A stretch of DNA of 64,000 nucleotides from Amphibalanus amphitrite (GCF_019059575.1 NW_024881506.1:496001-560000); one strand, 5' to 3'; numbered from the stretch's first letter, positions 44,505 to 58,122 are shown. The notes: generated by a model not told the origin, from the sequence alone. A program made the numbers and translations.

Positions 44505-46162
44505 GTCCTTTTTCATAAAGCCTGGAATTGTAGAATTGTAGTTGTAGTTTGTAGGTTTGTACTTTCGATTGTACAAATCTGTTTCATAAAGGAAAAAGTA
44601 CAATCCGAAAGTACAAACTACAATTCCACAAACCTACAACTCACATTCGGCAATTATCAGCCAAAAAACTAGCAATCTGTTTCATAAAAAGAACGGTTCC
44701 TCTGATTTTGGGATTTCCTTGACGGAAAATACAATCGAAATCTACAACGCCCTAACCGTGTGTAGAATTTCGGAGATGAAGCATAGGAATCAGCTTAACG
44801 TTGCTAATATTTTAATTCAATAATAACCAATGCTCAGATACACGATATGTATTATTACTGAGCGAGAGAGCGCAGCGAGCGAAGCGAGGTCTTTTCAATA
44901 TTACGAAAAAAAATATCAGTATTGAGCCGCCCGGTCCGGCCCGGCCAGTAACACTTTTGACGGGCTAATATCTCAGCAACCGCTGGACCGATTGGCCTTC
45001 GGTCTCGAACCCCCTCGATCCGGCTGACCCACGCCAATGGCGTTTTTGAACGGAAGGAACTAAAGCGCTGAAATTCGTAGCATCGTTCGGGCCTATTCAT
45101 TGTTTATAATTCGACAAAAAGACGGCATTTTATCAGCAATTTATTTTCCTTATTCACACGAACCTTTTATCAGTAGGTAGCCATAATAAGTTCACGAATA
45201 ATATCTCAAAGTGAAGGATAAAAATATACCTAGCTATTATTGATATCAATATCTGTTTTTTTGCGGATAAAGTTCTCTGGGAAAAAAGAGCAGCCTACGC
45301 TCATGTCCTATTAGTTTCCGGCTCAGTTTATTCAACCAACACTAATGGAATGACCATGCACCTTCTCTTCTAGATGTTGCCCATTTCCTTTAACGCAGTA
45401 GGAAAGCTTGTATTTTTATCAGTTTTCATCCCGTCTCCTGGGTGGCTCCAGCCTCCATCTATTTGCTTCTCGCTTCGTAATGCTCTTGCATTTTGATTTT
45501 GGCATTTGATTCGCTGGCTTTCTTGTTGCTTCATGTTTCACTAGGCTGCATTACTTATCGAAACGGGTAATTCAAGGCTCAAAGCAAAGCAGGTCACATA
45601 GCTCGTCGCTAGGTAATATGACGGTCAACAATATCCATAATAACCACTCTATAACTCGGATAGGCTTAACCTAAACCTTTTTCAGCCATTTTTGCATTAT
45701 TTGTCTGAACAATTCATGAAGCAGTCTTTCAAGAAACTAATGACTTGTTGGACTAACCCAGATACCAAATCTCGAAACAAGCACATCTTGAAATGATTGC
45801 AATGTTGAAAATGTTAATACTTTCAGCATAAAAGTTATAGCTATGCATGTGCAAAGCGATGGCTGATCCCTAAAAGCAATTCAAGTTATTTATCAATAAT
45901 TATTTCTTTTAAAAATTGCAAAAAACGGTCAGCACACCATACGCAATTTGCAACACAACGTCGAAAACTGTTGCAGAAGTTTTTGTTTACTCCGTTGCCA
46001 TGGAGACGAAGCCCCGCAAAACTACGCTCCCGGATCGAAAGTACAATTCTATTGACGCCGCATGTCCAGGATTTATGAAAAGAAGTAGTTTGTAAAATTG
46101 TACTTTGAAAACTACAAATGTACAAACTACAATTGGATTGTAGAATCTTTATGAAAAAGGAC
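44505..46162. mobile_element. Unclassified TIR element, 1.66 kb
   Basis: GTCCTTTTTCATAAAG at 44505 and CTTTATGAAAAAGGAC ending at 46162 are perfect inverse partners. Subterminal zones carry repeated GTAGTTTGTA/TACAAACTAC motifs. TTG occurs on both flanks, if one base is added to each terminus, but is too short to prove a TSD. It contains the GCACGTG fragment at 44862-45060. No transposase ORF. Confidence 0.65.
44862..45060 (-). mobile_element. GCACGTG-repeat element fragment (copy 5, inverse)
   Basis: CGAGCGAAGCGAGGTCTTTT is the inverse right border, followed by GGCCCGGCC repeats and the inverse phrase CTCAGCAACCGCTGGACCGA. Confidence 0.55.
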
Positions 46163-46275
46163 ATTGGTGGTGTCGACATACTCTGCTTTTGCGTGAAAGA
46201 AAATTGGCGTTGTGAATTTTTTATTTTTTGGAACAAAACCCTAATCAGTTTGCAACAATACGCATATAAAATTCA

Positions 46276-48671
<2,396 letters not shown>

Positions 48672-49343
48672 CTATAGGCACGCTGCCTCTGGACTAAGTG
48701 GTGAGCCCATGGCTAATCCACTATGCTGAAAATATTCATCAGAATCGAATGAGAGGCAGCCATAGTTTATGCAGTTTACTTTTTGCGATAAAGCCTGAAT
48801 GTTTTGTTGTTTTTCTTGTTTTTTTTTGCGATAAAGCCTGAACGTTTTGTAGCGGGGTTTCGCCGTTGCAGGGCTATCCGGGCTGGGGGCCGGCTGTTGC
48901 CCGGCTAATGGTCCTGTTCGTGAAAAGGGGTCGGGCGCCAGACGGTATAGCCGATCGGCGTCCTGAGCCGCCCTGTTTTCGTCTGCGTCGGGTGCAGAGG
49001 CGGTGCGCGGTCGGACTTCCTGCGCTCTGGTAGATGATTGTATTTCATCTCCTGATAAGATTTGCTGTTCAGCTTGAAAGACGAAAAAATGTAGCGCATC
49101 CGCGTTACAGTTTCTTCTCGTAGACTGATGTGTCATGGAGAAGATCGTTCACTTTTTTGGCGTTATCACTACGGTTCATAATGGCCACTCCTCCCTTGTC
49201 TGCCTCTGTGATAATTATTGACGGATCGTTAGCGAGTGACTTCAGAGCCTTCACATACCTTTTTGGCAGTGCATCGGACTCGGCTGACATGGCTTTGCAG
49301 CAGAATAGAATTCATTGAACGAATCCTTTTTCGACATCTTCTG
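48672..49343 (-). pseudogene. Penelope-like reverse transcriptase pseudogene, main part
   Basis: Minus strand. The segment at 49105-49290 holds LKSLANDPSIIITEADKGG, the conserved entry to Penelope-like RTs. The segment at 48672-48780 holds SGLAMGSPLSPEA, the later RT motif. Between them, 48790-49100 is foreign sequence with repeated GCGATAAAGCCTGAACGTTT. The FADD-type catalytic segment and the rest of the ORF are missing. The N-terminal part continues at 58568 beyond a 9.2-kb insertion. Confidence 0.7.
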
Positions 49344-49513
49344 GCGTCACTCAGTGTTGCCAGGTCGAGTGATGCCAATACCTCCAGAAAATGTTGTAAA
49401 AACCTCTAGAAACCTCTGTTCCATTGCCGCTGATTATGATGTATATGTATATACCTGCATACCTACTAGAGATGTCAATCGGATACCAACTTTTTGGTAT
49501 ACCGATACCAAAC

Positions 49514-50198
49514 TGATCTGGCCACCGGTTTTTACTACAAAGTGTTAGTCGGTCAGTATGTATTGGGATCATTCAGTAGTGACACCTTGCAGCGATCAGT
49601 GTGGACCGTGATGACCGTAGAAAACTGTGAAAACACATACAAAAGACAATTAACTCAATGTAGCTTACGATTCGCCCAAGGTCACTGGGGGGAACAGCCA
49701 CAACAACACGTGAGCTGCAAATACCCAATAAACTGACAATTTAACAACGAAAATTATTTCTTAATCAGTCCGCAAGAGACAATTTCAGATAGGTAGCCAG
49801 CTGGCACTGTGAGACAAACGAATATGCATTTATAACAGAGCGAATAAGCATTACACGATTTGTGTCAGTGTATGGCTACTCACTTCGTCCGGGACGATAG
49901 GCGACTTTAGTACAAATGTCAGTGACTCAGTATGGTGATACAGCCAACTGCACCGTCAGTATAACCGGCAATAATATTTCGGCTTCAGTATCGGTCCAAG
50001 TGGCAATCACTGTTCAGCAAACCGTATTTCACTGCGCCCCGATCAGGACAGCTCTGATGCCGTTCAACATGCGTCACATATCATGACAAATCGTCTGGGG
50101 CGGTCACCTGAAAATAGCAAATGCAGTCGTTTAGACAAAGCAGCCCTCACTCAGGCTCTTCCATAACAAAACCTGAACAACCCGTAACGGCGGGAACA
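49514..50198 (-). repeat. 3' LTR of BEL/Pao element
   Basis: 685 bp, TG...CA on either strand; by eye no difference from the 5' LTR. Short ORFs inside it are not genes. On the minus strand the purine-rich GGGGAGCC just before the LTR is a likely polypurine tract (50202-50209). Confidence 0.95.
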
Positions 50199-50518
50199 TG
50201 GCTCCCCAAAATTAGGCACAGCTCTCCTAATTTTCCTTACGCACTGAGGCGGCTATGGGCCGCCGTCGCGCGGCAACGTCACATTGCGACGGGACGCGCG
50301 AACAACCGCATGCTCGTCAGTAGACACAGGCGAGCCCACGTAACGCCGTACACGTCGAGCGAGAAAGTAACGAAATATCACTTCTGACATAGCAATATGA
50401 AACACGGGCGCCGTCGTACTGCCATCCGCACAGCGGAGCACAATGCACCAAAGTTCAGACCGGGTATCAGCGCTCACAAGCGTCTCGGTCTCATCGGTCG
50501 CGCTCCGACCAAATCACG

Positions 50519-53500
50519 CTACTCAGCACAACGGCTCCCCGTCGCGGAATCTCCATCCCCGCTCTTCACGAGGAGAATCAGTTTGTGGACGGGTCTGTCA
50601 TATTCACTGTTGCCAATGCGCACACGCACACTCCTCACTAGACCGTCGGCACCTGTGTGCGCGTCGACCACTCGTGCGAGCGGCCACCTGTTGCGTGGAG
50701 TGTCCTCGTCGACGACAATGACGATGTCGTCCTGACTGATGTTCGGCTCTGGATGATGCCACTTTCGTCGCTCCTGGAGAGACGGAAGGAACTCTCTCCG
50801 CCAGCGCTGCCAAAACTGATTGGCGAGGTACTGGACCCGGCGCCAGCGCTGTCTCCCGTAGATGTCAGGCCGGCAGAACTTCCCAGGGAGAGGGAGCACT
50901 ACCTTTGACTTTAAGGTGAGCAGCTGGTCGGGAGTGATCGGCTCAACTACACTAGTGTCATTCATACTGACACAAGAGAGAGGGCGACTATTGACTACTG
51001 CTTCCGCTTCCGTCAGTAGAGTTCTGAGCAGCTCGTCATCCAGCTGCTGACCGAGATCTTGAAGGAGACTGCTCAGCGCAGAGCGGACGGTGCGTATCTG
51101 CCGCTCCCACGCACCTCCCATGTGGCTGGCCTTGGGTGTGATGGGGTTGAACTGTACCCAATCACAGTTGTCCTTTAACAGAGTGCGTCGGATGTTGTCG
51201 TGGTCCATCTCAGACAAAGCAGCTTCTAGATGTCCTCTTCCTCCGATGAAGTTCGTACCTCGGTCGTGATACAGAGCTCGAACCTTTCCTCTTCGGCAGG
51301 TGAATCGGCGGTAGGCATTGATAAAAGCATCCGCCGTCATTGAGTTGAGGGTCTCTAGATGAATAGCCCGTGAACTTAGACATGTGAATAGGATCCCCCA
51401 TCGTTTGACTTCACTGCGCCGTTCTCTGACGAAGAACGGTCCGAAGCAGTCAACACCTGAGTGGGTGAATGGCTCCGCTTCGTCTACACGCTCGCTGGGA
51501 AGATCTGCCATTTTCTGACTGCAAGGCGTTCCTCTCAGCCTCCTGCACTTGATGCAGTTCTTGATGTGACGACCCACAGCCGATCTTCCTTTCACAATCC
51601 AGTATCCAGACATCCGGATTTCGCTCAGCGTCAGCTCCCTTCCTGAGTGACACGTCCTCTCGTGGTAGGCTGCAACGACAAGACGAGTCACGTGATGAAC
51701 CTTTGGCAAGATCACTGGATGTACCACGTCGAAGGGCTGTCCACTCCTCTTCAGCCTGCCTCCGACGCGCAGGAGTCCGTCATCTGCAACGAAGGGATCC
51801 AGTCGGTACAGATGACTCCGTTTCTTCACTCGAACTTCAGTTGAGGGCTGAGGTATCGTCAGAGTCGCAACTTCGTCCCCAAACACCTGCTGCTGCACAC
51901 TCTTCAGTATGACGAGCTCAGCTCTCTTCATCTCTTCTGCTCCAACTGGTGATTCTGTCAACGATGGAACAAGTTCAGCGTCACTGCTTTGACGTTTTTG
52001 TCTCACTCGCTCCAGCAAACGTCTCCCGTATCTGATACAGATCGCGATCGCTCGTCTTGCCCTGAACCAGCTAGAGAACACGACTAGCCGGTCAGACATG
52101 TTTGGAAAGCCTTCGACCTGTTTGGAGCGCGTAGTCAGAACTGTTTTCTTCTTGACCTCCGGGTCGTCATCTTGGAGTTCAGTCTGAGCTGCTTCATTCG
52201 GAAGTTCTCCTGCTTGAAGAAACTTCGGTCCACGCCACCAGAGATCACAGTCCTTGATGGCCGCTGCCTGCAGTCCACGGGAGGCCAGATCTGCTGGGTT
52301 TTCATCTGACTGTACATATCTCCACTGATCGGGAGTGGTGTGTTGTCGGATCTGCTGCACGCGGTTCGCGACAAACACGTGAAATCGCCGGGTTTCGTTG
52401 TGTATATATCCTAGAACGACCTGACTGTCCGTCCAGTAGTAGTGCTCGATGCCTGTGATGTCGAGCTCCTCTTGCAGAAAGCATCCAACTCTCACGGAGA
52501 GAGCGGCCGCCATCAGCTCCAGTCGAGGAATTGTAGTCGATCGCTTGGGAGTCACCTTTGACTTGCTCATCACAAGACACGTCGAAATCAGGTCGTGTTC
52601 GTCTTTCATACGGAGATAGGAGCACTGCCCGTATCCGACGGTACTGGCGTCAGAAAAATGATGCAGTTCGTACAGCTTCATCTTGCCGCCGCCAGGTTTG
52701 TAGCATCTTGGTATCGGTGTCTCTGAGAGAAGGAGCACGTCTCTCTTCCAATCCAACCAACGGGCCACCGTCTCTTCTGGGACAGCTTCATCCCAGCTGT
52801 ATCCGTCGCAGCACAACTGCTTGATGATTCTCTTGCCCTCCAAGATCACTGGGGAGACGAGACCCAGTGGATCATACAGCGAAGAAACTGATGATAAAAT
52901 CCCTCTTCTCGTCATCGGCTTGTCCGGAATCACAGCGTGAAAGCTCAGCGTGTCTTCCACCGTATCCCACTTGATACCCAGGGCTTGCTCGAACTGACCT
53001 GAGTGCTGGCGACCGACTTCCACCGATGGGTCGCACCCAGTGGCACCAGGCGACAGTGCTTTTAGCACAGACGGTTCGTTCGACACAAACTTGTGAAGCG
53101 TGAAACCGCCTTCTGCACACAGCTGGACAGTGTCACGGGCCAGCCGTATAGCAGCATCCGAGCTTTCCACGCTTGTGACGCCGTCATCAACGTAGAAGTT
53201 TCTACGTACAAACTCGGACGCTTCTCTTCCGTGTGTCGGTTCATACTTTTCTGCTATCATGTTCAGCGCGTACATCGCGCACGCAGGCGATGACACCGCA
53301 CCAAACAGATGAGTGGTGACCCTGAACTCAGCCGGCTCTCGACTCGTGTCGCCCTGTTCCCACCACAGAAATCTCAACAGATTCCTGTGCTCCTTGCTGA
53401 CACCAACCTGGTTAAACATCGCCTTGATGTCGCAGCTCAGAGCCACTCTTTCTTTCCGAAATCTCACCAGGATTCCTGCCAGACTGTTCACGTAGTCCGG

Positions 53501-53656
53501 GCCCTGGAGCAGCTCGTTGTTCAATGAAGCACCTTGATATTCCGCGCTGCAGTCATAAACTACACGTATCTTGTCCTTTCTCGGATGAACGACAGCGTGA
53601 TGGGGAACGTACCAGGTCTTTCCCTCCCTCTTTGACGTCGTCGTCGTCTGGGACAC
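50519..53656 (-). CDS. pol: BEL/Pao pol: reverse transcriptase, RNase H, integrase
   Basis: 1045 codons if read from a GTG at 53656, but this is a downstream part of the polyprotein, not an independent start. RT begins with WYVPHHAVVHP and has YVDD near residue 155. RNase H has DASTVGYG near 333, RLELMAA, WTDSQ and ENPADLASRG. Integrase has an H-C zinc region (HERTCHSG...CIKCRRL) near 690-720 and a core with GVDCFGP near 735, YHDRGTNF near 797 and GAWERQ near 852, so all three acidic residues are present. The Pao-type C-terminal domain ends at 50519. The frame lies one base ahead of the upstream gag-protease frame. Confidence 0.93.
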   Translation of the reverse strand: MSQTTTTSKREGKTWYVPHHAVVHPRKDKIRVVYDCSAEYQGASLNNELLQGPDYVNSLAGILVRFRKERVALSCDIKAMFNQVGVSKEHRNLLRFLWWEQGDTSREPAEFRVTTHLFGAVSSPACAMYALNMIAEKYEPTHGREASEFVRRNFYVDDGVTSVESSDAAIRLARDTVQLCAEGGFTLHKFVSNEPSVLKALSPGATGCDPSVEVGRQHSGQFEQALGIKWDTVEDTLSFHAVIPDKPMTRRGILSSVSSLYDPLGLVSPVILEGKRIIKQLCCDGYSWDEAVPEETVARWLDWKRDVLLLSETPIPRCYKPGGGKMKLYELHHFSDASTVGYGQCSYLRMKDEHDLISTCLVMSKSKVTPKRSTTIPRLELMAAALSVRVGCFLQEELDITGIEHYYWTDSQVVLGYIHNETRRFHVFVANRVQQIRQHTTPDQWRYVQSDENPADLASRGLQAAAIKDCDLWWRGPKFLQAGELPNEAAQTELQDDDPEVKKKTVLTTRSKQVEGFPNMSDRLVVFSSWFRARRAIAICIRYGRRLLERVRQKRQSSDAELVPSLTESPVGAEEMKRAELVILKSVQQQVFGDEVATLTIPQPSTEVRVKKRSHLYRLDPFVADDGLLRVGGRLKRSGQPFDVVHPVILPKVHHVTRLVVAAYHERTCHSGRELTLSEIRMSGYWIVKGRSAVGRHIKNCIKCRRLRGTPCSQKMADLPSERVDEAEPFTHSGVDCFGPFFVRERRSEVKRWGILFTCLSSRAIHLETLNSMTADAFINAYRRFTCRRGKVRALYHDRGTNFIGGRGHLEAALSEMDHDNIRRTLLKDNCDWVQFNPITPKASHMGGAWERQIRTVRSALSSLLQDLGQQLDDELLRTLLTEAEAVVNSRPLSCVSMNDTSVVEPITPDQLLTLKSKVVLPLPGKFCRPDIYGRQRWRRVQYLANQFWQRWRREFLPSLQERRKWHHPEPNISQDDIVIVVDEDTPRNRWPLARVVDAHTGADGLVRSVRVRIGNSEYDRPVHKLILLVKSGDGDSATGSRCAE

Positions 53657-56600
53657 ATTCAGTGTATCCTGCTGCGAGCGACTCGTTCATGGAGTCCTCG
53701 TAGGCGTCCTTCAGACCAGGATCTCGGGCAAACCTTCTCTTCAGACTGTGTAGACGTTTTATGGCCAGGTACCTGTTGTCTGGAAATGTCACTTCTGGAT
53801 CCTTCAGAGGCAGTGGTCCCTCAACATGACCATCCTCCCGCTGGTGGAACTGTTCCTTCATCACCTTCTGGAACTTCCGGTCGTCCTGAGAGACCTTCTT
53901 GTGAGCGCCTTCATCCAGAAAGTCCGCTTCCAGCATGCGTGCCACTTGCATCAGGCTCACTTCCTGCACACGCGTCTTGAACGCAAAGTGGCATACCGAC
54001 ACTTCATCTGGCCCTACGCGCGCACAGTGACACGTCGAAGTGATGTTGGGCCCGTGCGTAATACCCACGATGGTCCACCCCAGCTCCGTTCTCATTGCCC
54101 AGGGATCGTCACTGTCAACTGAAACCACCTCTTTCGGCTTCAATGCGCGTGCGCAGTTCACGCCTATGAGCAGGCCAATTTCAGCTTCAGGGAAGTATGG
54201 GGGCAGTTCTTCCTCCAGATGAGCCAGATGCCTCCAGTTTCGAGCTGTTTCTCGCTCCGGTATCAGCCACCTTTCTGCCGGTATCTCATCACGAGAATAC
54301 GTCGCAGGTAGCATGATACGCTCCGGTGCATTCAGTCCCTGAACTGACAGGTTTGTCACTCTCTTGGTCACAACTCTGGTCTTGCCCGCTATGGTGCTGA
54401 GCTGAAGAGTCACGTCTTCTCCTTGTCCAGAGACCTGTCTGAGCGTTGATTCTTGAATGAAACAGGCATCCGATTGAGGATCTAGCACAGCATAGACTGT
54501 CAGCTGTTGTGACGGTTCCAGCTCGTTGCGCAGAATGACCGGCACGATCATGGTGTGAGAGCATGGTGGCACGAACGAGGCGTTGCGTTCAGCTCCTTCA
54601 CCTTCAACCGCAACCTTCAGGGACGTAGCTTGGGTCTGAGTACATCTGTTCGTGTGTGACTTGTATTGTCTTCTGTTGTCACCTACTGCTGCTGCTGTCC
54701 TCTGTCCTGTCGACGCGCCTCGCGTTCCTGCCCTTGCGTCGTCATGAAGCAACGTCGGATGAGAGCGTCCACATCTGTCACAGCTTCGCCGACTTCGGCA
54801 GTCTCTCCAGATGTGCCCTCTGCACAAACACCCTCTGCACAGCCCAAGTCGTGTTACAGCGTCATGTCGCTCGGACACTGACATGTTCTTGAATGTCTGG
54901 CAGGATTCTACAGGATGCAGTGACGAACAGATCCTGCAGAGTCTGGCAGTTCTGTCTGTCTGTCGTGCATTATCTGACTCTTGACGTGGTGCTGATGTCC
55001 TCCCATCGGACGAAACGGACGAGAAGAACGTGCGCGCGTTCTCCTTCCTGCGTTGGCCAGCATTGGTCGTTCGTCTTGTTCCACCAGCTTCGTCGGACCT
55101 GTCCAATACCGGGCCGCACGCCACTCTTGCTTCCTTACTGAGGAAGTCCGCGAACTCTGCAAACGACGGATAGCCGGGAGAACAACCTTCTTGTGGCTCG
55201 TACAACCTGACGTCAACCACGCGTCTCCACCTGTCGACGATGTATCGTGGCAGTTTTTTGAGGATCACGTTGTTCTCATCCACTGAGTCCAGTGAGGCCA
55301 GTCCACTCACATGTCTTGATGCTGTCTTACAGCTCTCGAGGTAGTCAGCTAGTTGTCTCAATGCTTTCCCGTCGCCGGGTCGAACTGCAGGCCACTCATG
55401 GATGCGCTTGCGGAAGGCATTGGCAGTTATGAAGGTGTTACCGTACCTATCATGGAGTTTCTTCTTGGCATTGTCGTATGCATCTGTAGTATTCAGGTGC
55501 AGCAGGCTTTCAATCATCGATCTGGCTTCTCCTCTTGTGTATCTGGACAGAAAGTGTAGACGCTCCTGCGGGCAGGCTGTCCTGTTCTCGATGTATGTTT
55601 CAAAGCTGTTCATCCACAGATGATACCTCTCCTCTTCTCCAGAAAACACATCTGGCTCGATAGCTGGTAGACGGGCGCGCTTGCTCTGCTCCACCAGCAG
55701 CTCGGAGAGACCTTTCAACACATTTGTTGTGTTGTCGTCTTGATCTTGTTGGTCATGATCGGGAGGCTGGCCGCGTGGCTGAAAACTTGGTGCCTCCACA
55801 TTCAAGCTACCTCCAGCAGGTCCAGTCGCTGCTGCTGCGTGCGACTCACTGGGAGGCATGCCAGGTGAGGTTAACATCGGTCTTGCTCCACTTGAGGGTC
55901 TCTGTTCATTACCCTCCTGAGACAGCATCCTCTGTTCTTCCAACACTGCTTGCTGTGCTTGTGGTTCATTTGGTGGGCCGTCTTCTGCAGCGCTGTCATC
56001 CAGTTCTCTTTCAAACCTTTCCACGACTTCCTCTTGCATTTCTTGAACGGCCATTTGAGTCTCCAGCTCCAATGATTCCTGTTTCCACTCGAGCTCTTGG
56101 CGCTGTCTATCCAGATCCTGTTTTCTGTTCAACATCTTCAGCTTTGCTTGAATCTCGGCCTTGTTGTGTTCCGCCTGGATGCGCATCAGCTGGAGACCAG
56201 ACTTGACTGACTTAGAGGAACCAGATTTTGTTGACACACCAGCGCGTGAGAGTGGTTTGACACTTGTTTTCTTCAGTGTGCTCTGGTACTCTTCAAGAGC
56301 AGTCTTAATCTGGTTCACAGTCTCCATGGTTTTCTTATGTGTCTCAGTGTGTCTCTGAAAGTCTTCTGGGGAGAGAAGATGCTGAAGATCTTGTTCCACC
56401 TGTCCCAGAGAAATGTAGGTGTGAATCCACTTAGCAACATCTTCTTCCATGATGCCCGGGAGTGTCTCGACTGAAGTATCATCATGCCGCACAAGCTGCG
56501 AGCCGAGCTTCATCAGGTCCTGCAGCTCCCGTTTGAACGCCTTTGTTTTCAAGCTGGTCTGGTACTCTCTCCCAGCTTCAGTTGGAGTGATGGTCCTGCC

Positions 56601-56738
56601 TGACATCGACTTGTTGCCCGACATGTCCATCTTCTGACTCCGGCACAGGAAGCCTCCGACAGAAAAGAGTGACAGAGATAACAACAAAGCTGCACTACTT
56701 GTAAGACCAGATGACATGAAGTTGTCAAGGTTTGTCAA
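53553..56738 (-). CDS. gag: BEL/Pao gag and protease
   Basis: 1061 codons. A second Met at residue 37 (nt 56630), followed by a hydrophilic sequence, is the more likely start; the first 36 residues are hydrophobic and may be leader. Residues about 150-260 form a charged coiled coil. A DUF1759-type capsid region starts near 353 (LPAIEPDVFSG). Zinc knuckles CRICS...C near 600 and CRGC/CDRCGRSH near 630-666 bind nucleic acid. The A17-type protease motif is LDPQSDACF near 746. The frame then runs into the linker before RT and leaves the pol frame in a purine-rich stretch near 53610-53620, ending at 53553. A one-base shift is needed to reach pol. Confidence 0.92.
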   Translation of the reverse strand: MTNLDNFMSSGLTSSAALLLSLSLFSVGGFLCRSQKMDMSGNKSMSGRTITPTEAGREYQTSLKTKAFKRELQDLMKLGSQLVRHDDTSVETLPGIMEEDVAKWIHTYISLGQVEQDLQHLLSPEDFQRHTETHKKTMETVNQIKTALEEYQSTLKKTSVKPLSRAGVSTKSGSSKSVKSGLQLMRIQAEHNKAEIQAKLKMLNRKQDLDRQRQELEWKQESLELETQMAVQEMQEEVVERFERELDDSAAEDGPPNEPQAQQAVLEEQRMLSQEGNEQRPSSGARPMLTSPGMPPSESHAAAATGPAGGSLNVEAPSFQPRGQPPDHDQQDQDDNTTNVLKGLSELLVEQSKRARLPAIEPDVFSGEEERYHLWMNSFETYIENRTACPQERLHFLSRYTRGEARSMIESLLHLNTTDAYDNAKKKLHDRYGNTFITANAFRKRIHEWPAVRPGDGKALRQLADYLESCKTASRHVSGLASLDSVDENNVILKKLPRYIVDRWRRVVDVRLYEPQEGCSPGYPSFAEFADFLSKEARVACGPVLDRSDEAGGTRRTTNAGQRRKENARTFFSSVSSDGRTSAPRQESDNARQTDRTARLCRICSSLHPVESCQTFKNMSVSERHDAVTRLGLCRGCLCRGHIWRDCRSRRSCDRCGRSHPTLLHDDARAGTRGASTGQRTAAAVGDNRRQYKSHTNRCTQTQATSLKVAVEGEGAERNASFVPPCSHTMIVPVILRNELEPSQQLTVYAVLDPQSDACFIQESTLRQVSGQGEDVTLQLSTIAGKTRVVTKRVTNLSVQGLNAPERIMLPATYSRDEIPAERWLIPERETARNWRHLAHLEEELPPYFPEAEIGLLIGVNCARALKPKEVVSVDSDDPWAMRTELGWTIVGITHGPNITSTCHCARVGPDEVSVCHFAFKTRVQEVSLMQVARMLEADFLDEGAHKKVSQDDRKFQKVMKEQFHQREDGHVEGPLPLKDPEVTFPDNRYLAIKRLHSLKRRFARDPGLKDAYEDSMNESLAAGYTECVPDDDDVKEGGKDLVRSPSRCRSSEKGQDTCSL

Positions 56739-56892
56739 CTGTAGGAAATTAGGACATTCTATAATACAGGATATCTCAGTTAATATTGTTAGTCTCCTTG
56801 AAGAAAAAGTGTATCAGTAGGGTCTATACTGTCCCATGAAAAACCTGAGAAACTTATCTACTGTGGCCAATCGTCCTAATGGAATTTTCTAC

Positions 56893-57577
56893 TGATCTGG
56901 CCACCGGTTTTTACTACAAAGTGTTAGTCGGTCAGTATGTATTGGGATCATTCAGTAGTGACACCTTGCAGCGATCAGTGTGGACCGTGATGACCGTAGA
57001 AAACTGTGAAAACACATACAAAAGACAATTAACTCAATGTAGCTTACGATTCGCCCAAGGTCACTGGGGGGAACAGCCACAACAACACGTGAGCTGCAAA
57101 TACCCAATAAACTGACAATTTAACAACGAAAATTATTTCTTAATCAGTCCGCAAGAGACAATTTCAGATAGGTAGCCAGCTGGCACTGTGAGACAAACGA
57201 ATATGCATTTATAACAGAGCGAATAAGCATTACACGATTTGTGTCAGTGTATGGCTACTCACTTCGTCCGGGACGATAGGCGACTTTAGTACAAATGTCA
57301 GTGACTCAGTATGGTGATACAGCCAACTGCACCGTCAGTATAACCGGCAATAATATTTCGGCTTCAGTATCGGTCCAAGTGGCAATCACTGTTCAGCAAA
57401 CCGTATTTCACTGCGCCCCGATCAGGACAGCTCTGATGCCGTTCAACATGCGTCACATATCATGACAAATCGTCTGGGGCGGTCACCTGAAAATAGCAAA
57501 TGCAGTCGTTTAGACAAAGCAGCCCTCACTCAGGCTCTTCCATAACAAAACCTGAACAACCCGTAACGGCGGGAACA
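56893..57577 (-). repeat. 5' LTR of BEL/Pao element
   Basis: 685 bp, same length and sequence as the copy at 49514-50198. Followed by the TSD CCAAAC at 57578-57583. Confidence 0.95.
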
Positions 57578-57830
57578 CCAAACCGATACCAACTTGGTAT
57601 TTGGTATTTCAATCGTAATGTGTTTGGTATTTTGTTGGTATCATGAACCCTCACTTATGTATAAGAGGCCAAGAAATCGGTAAAAAGTTGGTATTGCCCT
57701 CATTTTCCCAAGTTGGTTTGGTTTCGGTATTTCCCCATGGTTTTGGTTGGTATTTGGTTTGGTATCGGTATTCCGATTTTCCGTAATTGACATCGCTAAT
57801 ACCTACCTCCGTATCACAAACCGTGGCGCT

Positions 57831-58122
57831 GTTTCAAAGCACGCTGCCATCCGCTGCCAGCGCGTGATGACATCATCAAGCCCATTGATCCAACACTGCC
57901 AAAGGGTCTGTTCCAGTCGCACTTCCTAACACCTCTAAGCTCCTCCAAGATTGCTTCCCTGTTCCAGTGTCAGCTCTAGCCCCTACAAATCAAAGGAGGA
58001 TCCTGCTCCAGCCTCCTCTATCTTGCTCTTGGAGGAGTTTAGAGGTGTTAGGAAGTGCGACTGGAACAGACCCAAAGTGTGACGTCAGCGCGCTGGCAGC
58101 AGCTGGCAGCGGGCTTTGAAAC
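57831..58122. mobile_element. Foldback MITE with 46-bp near-perfect stem
   Basis: Outer ends GTTTCAAAGC and GCTTTGAAAC, then GCTGGCAGC-type pairing. The inner arms 57904-57949 and 58028-58073 pair at 45 of 46 positions around a 78-base loop. No ORF. Confidence 0.8.

Larger units (their letters stand above)
49514..57577 (-). mobile_element. BEL/Pao LTR retrotransposon, nearly complete
   Basis: 8064 bp with 685-bp LTRs that look identical, and a 6-bp TSD CCAAAC at 49508-49513 and 57578-57583 (BEL/Pao TSDs are 4-6 bp). Coding is on the minus strand in two overlapping frames: gag-protease (53553-56738) and RT-RNase H-integrase (50519-53656). No envelope-like ORF follows the integrase. It is the innermost element of the nest and therefore the youngest of the four. 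Confidence 0.95.
49467..57798. mobile_element. hAT-type MITE (TAGAGATGTCAAT family) holding the Pao element
   Basis: Ends TAGAGATGTCAATCGG and ATTGACATCGCTA. The 8-bp TSD ATACCTAC is at 49459-49466 and 57799-57806. Its body matches the copy at 28208-28940. Confidence 0.93.

Noticed and set aside
44502..46165. TTG as target duplication of the 1.66-kb TIR element
   Set aside because: Three bases match by chance too easily and no empty site was found.
53651..53656. Independent start codon for the pol frame
   Set aside because: The only start is a GTG in the middle of the linker before RT; a frame break is the simpler reading.
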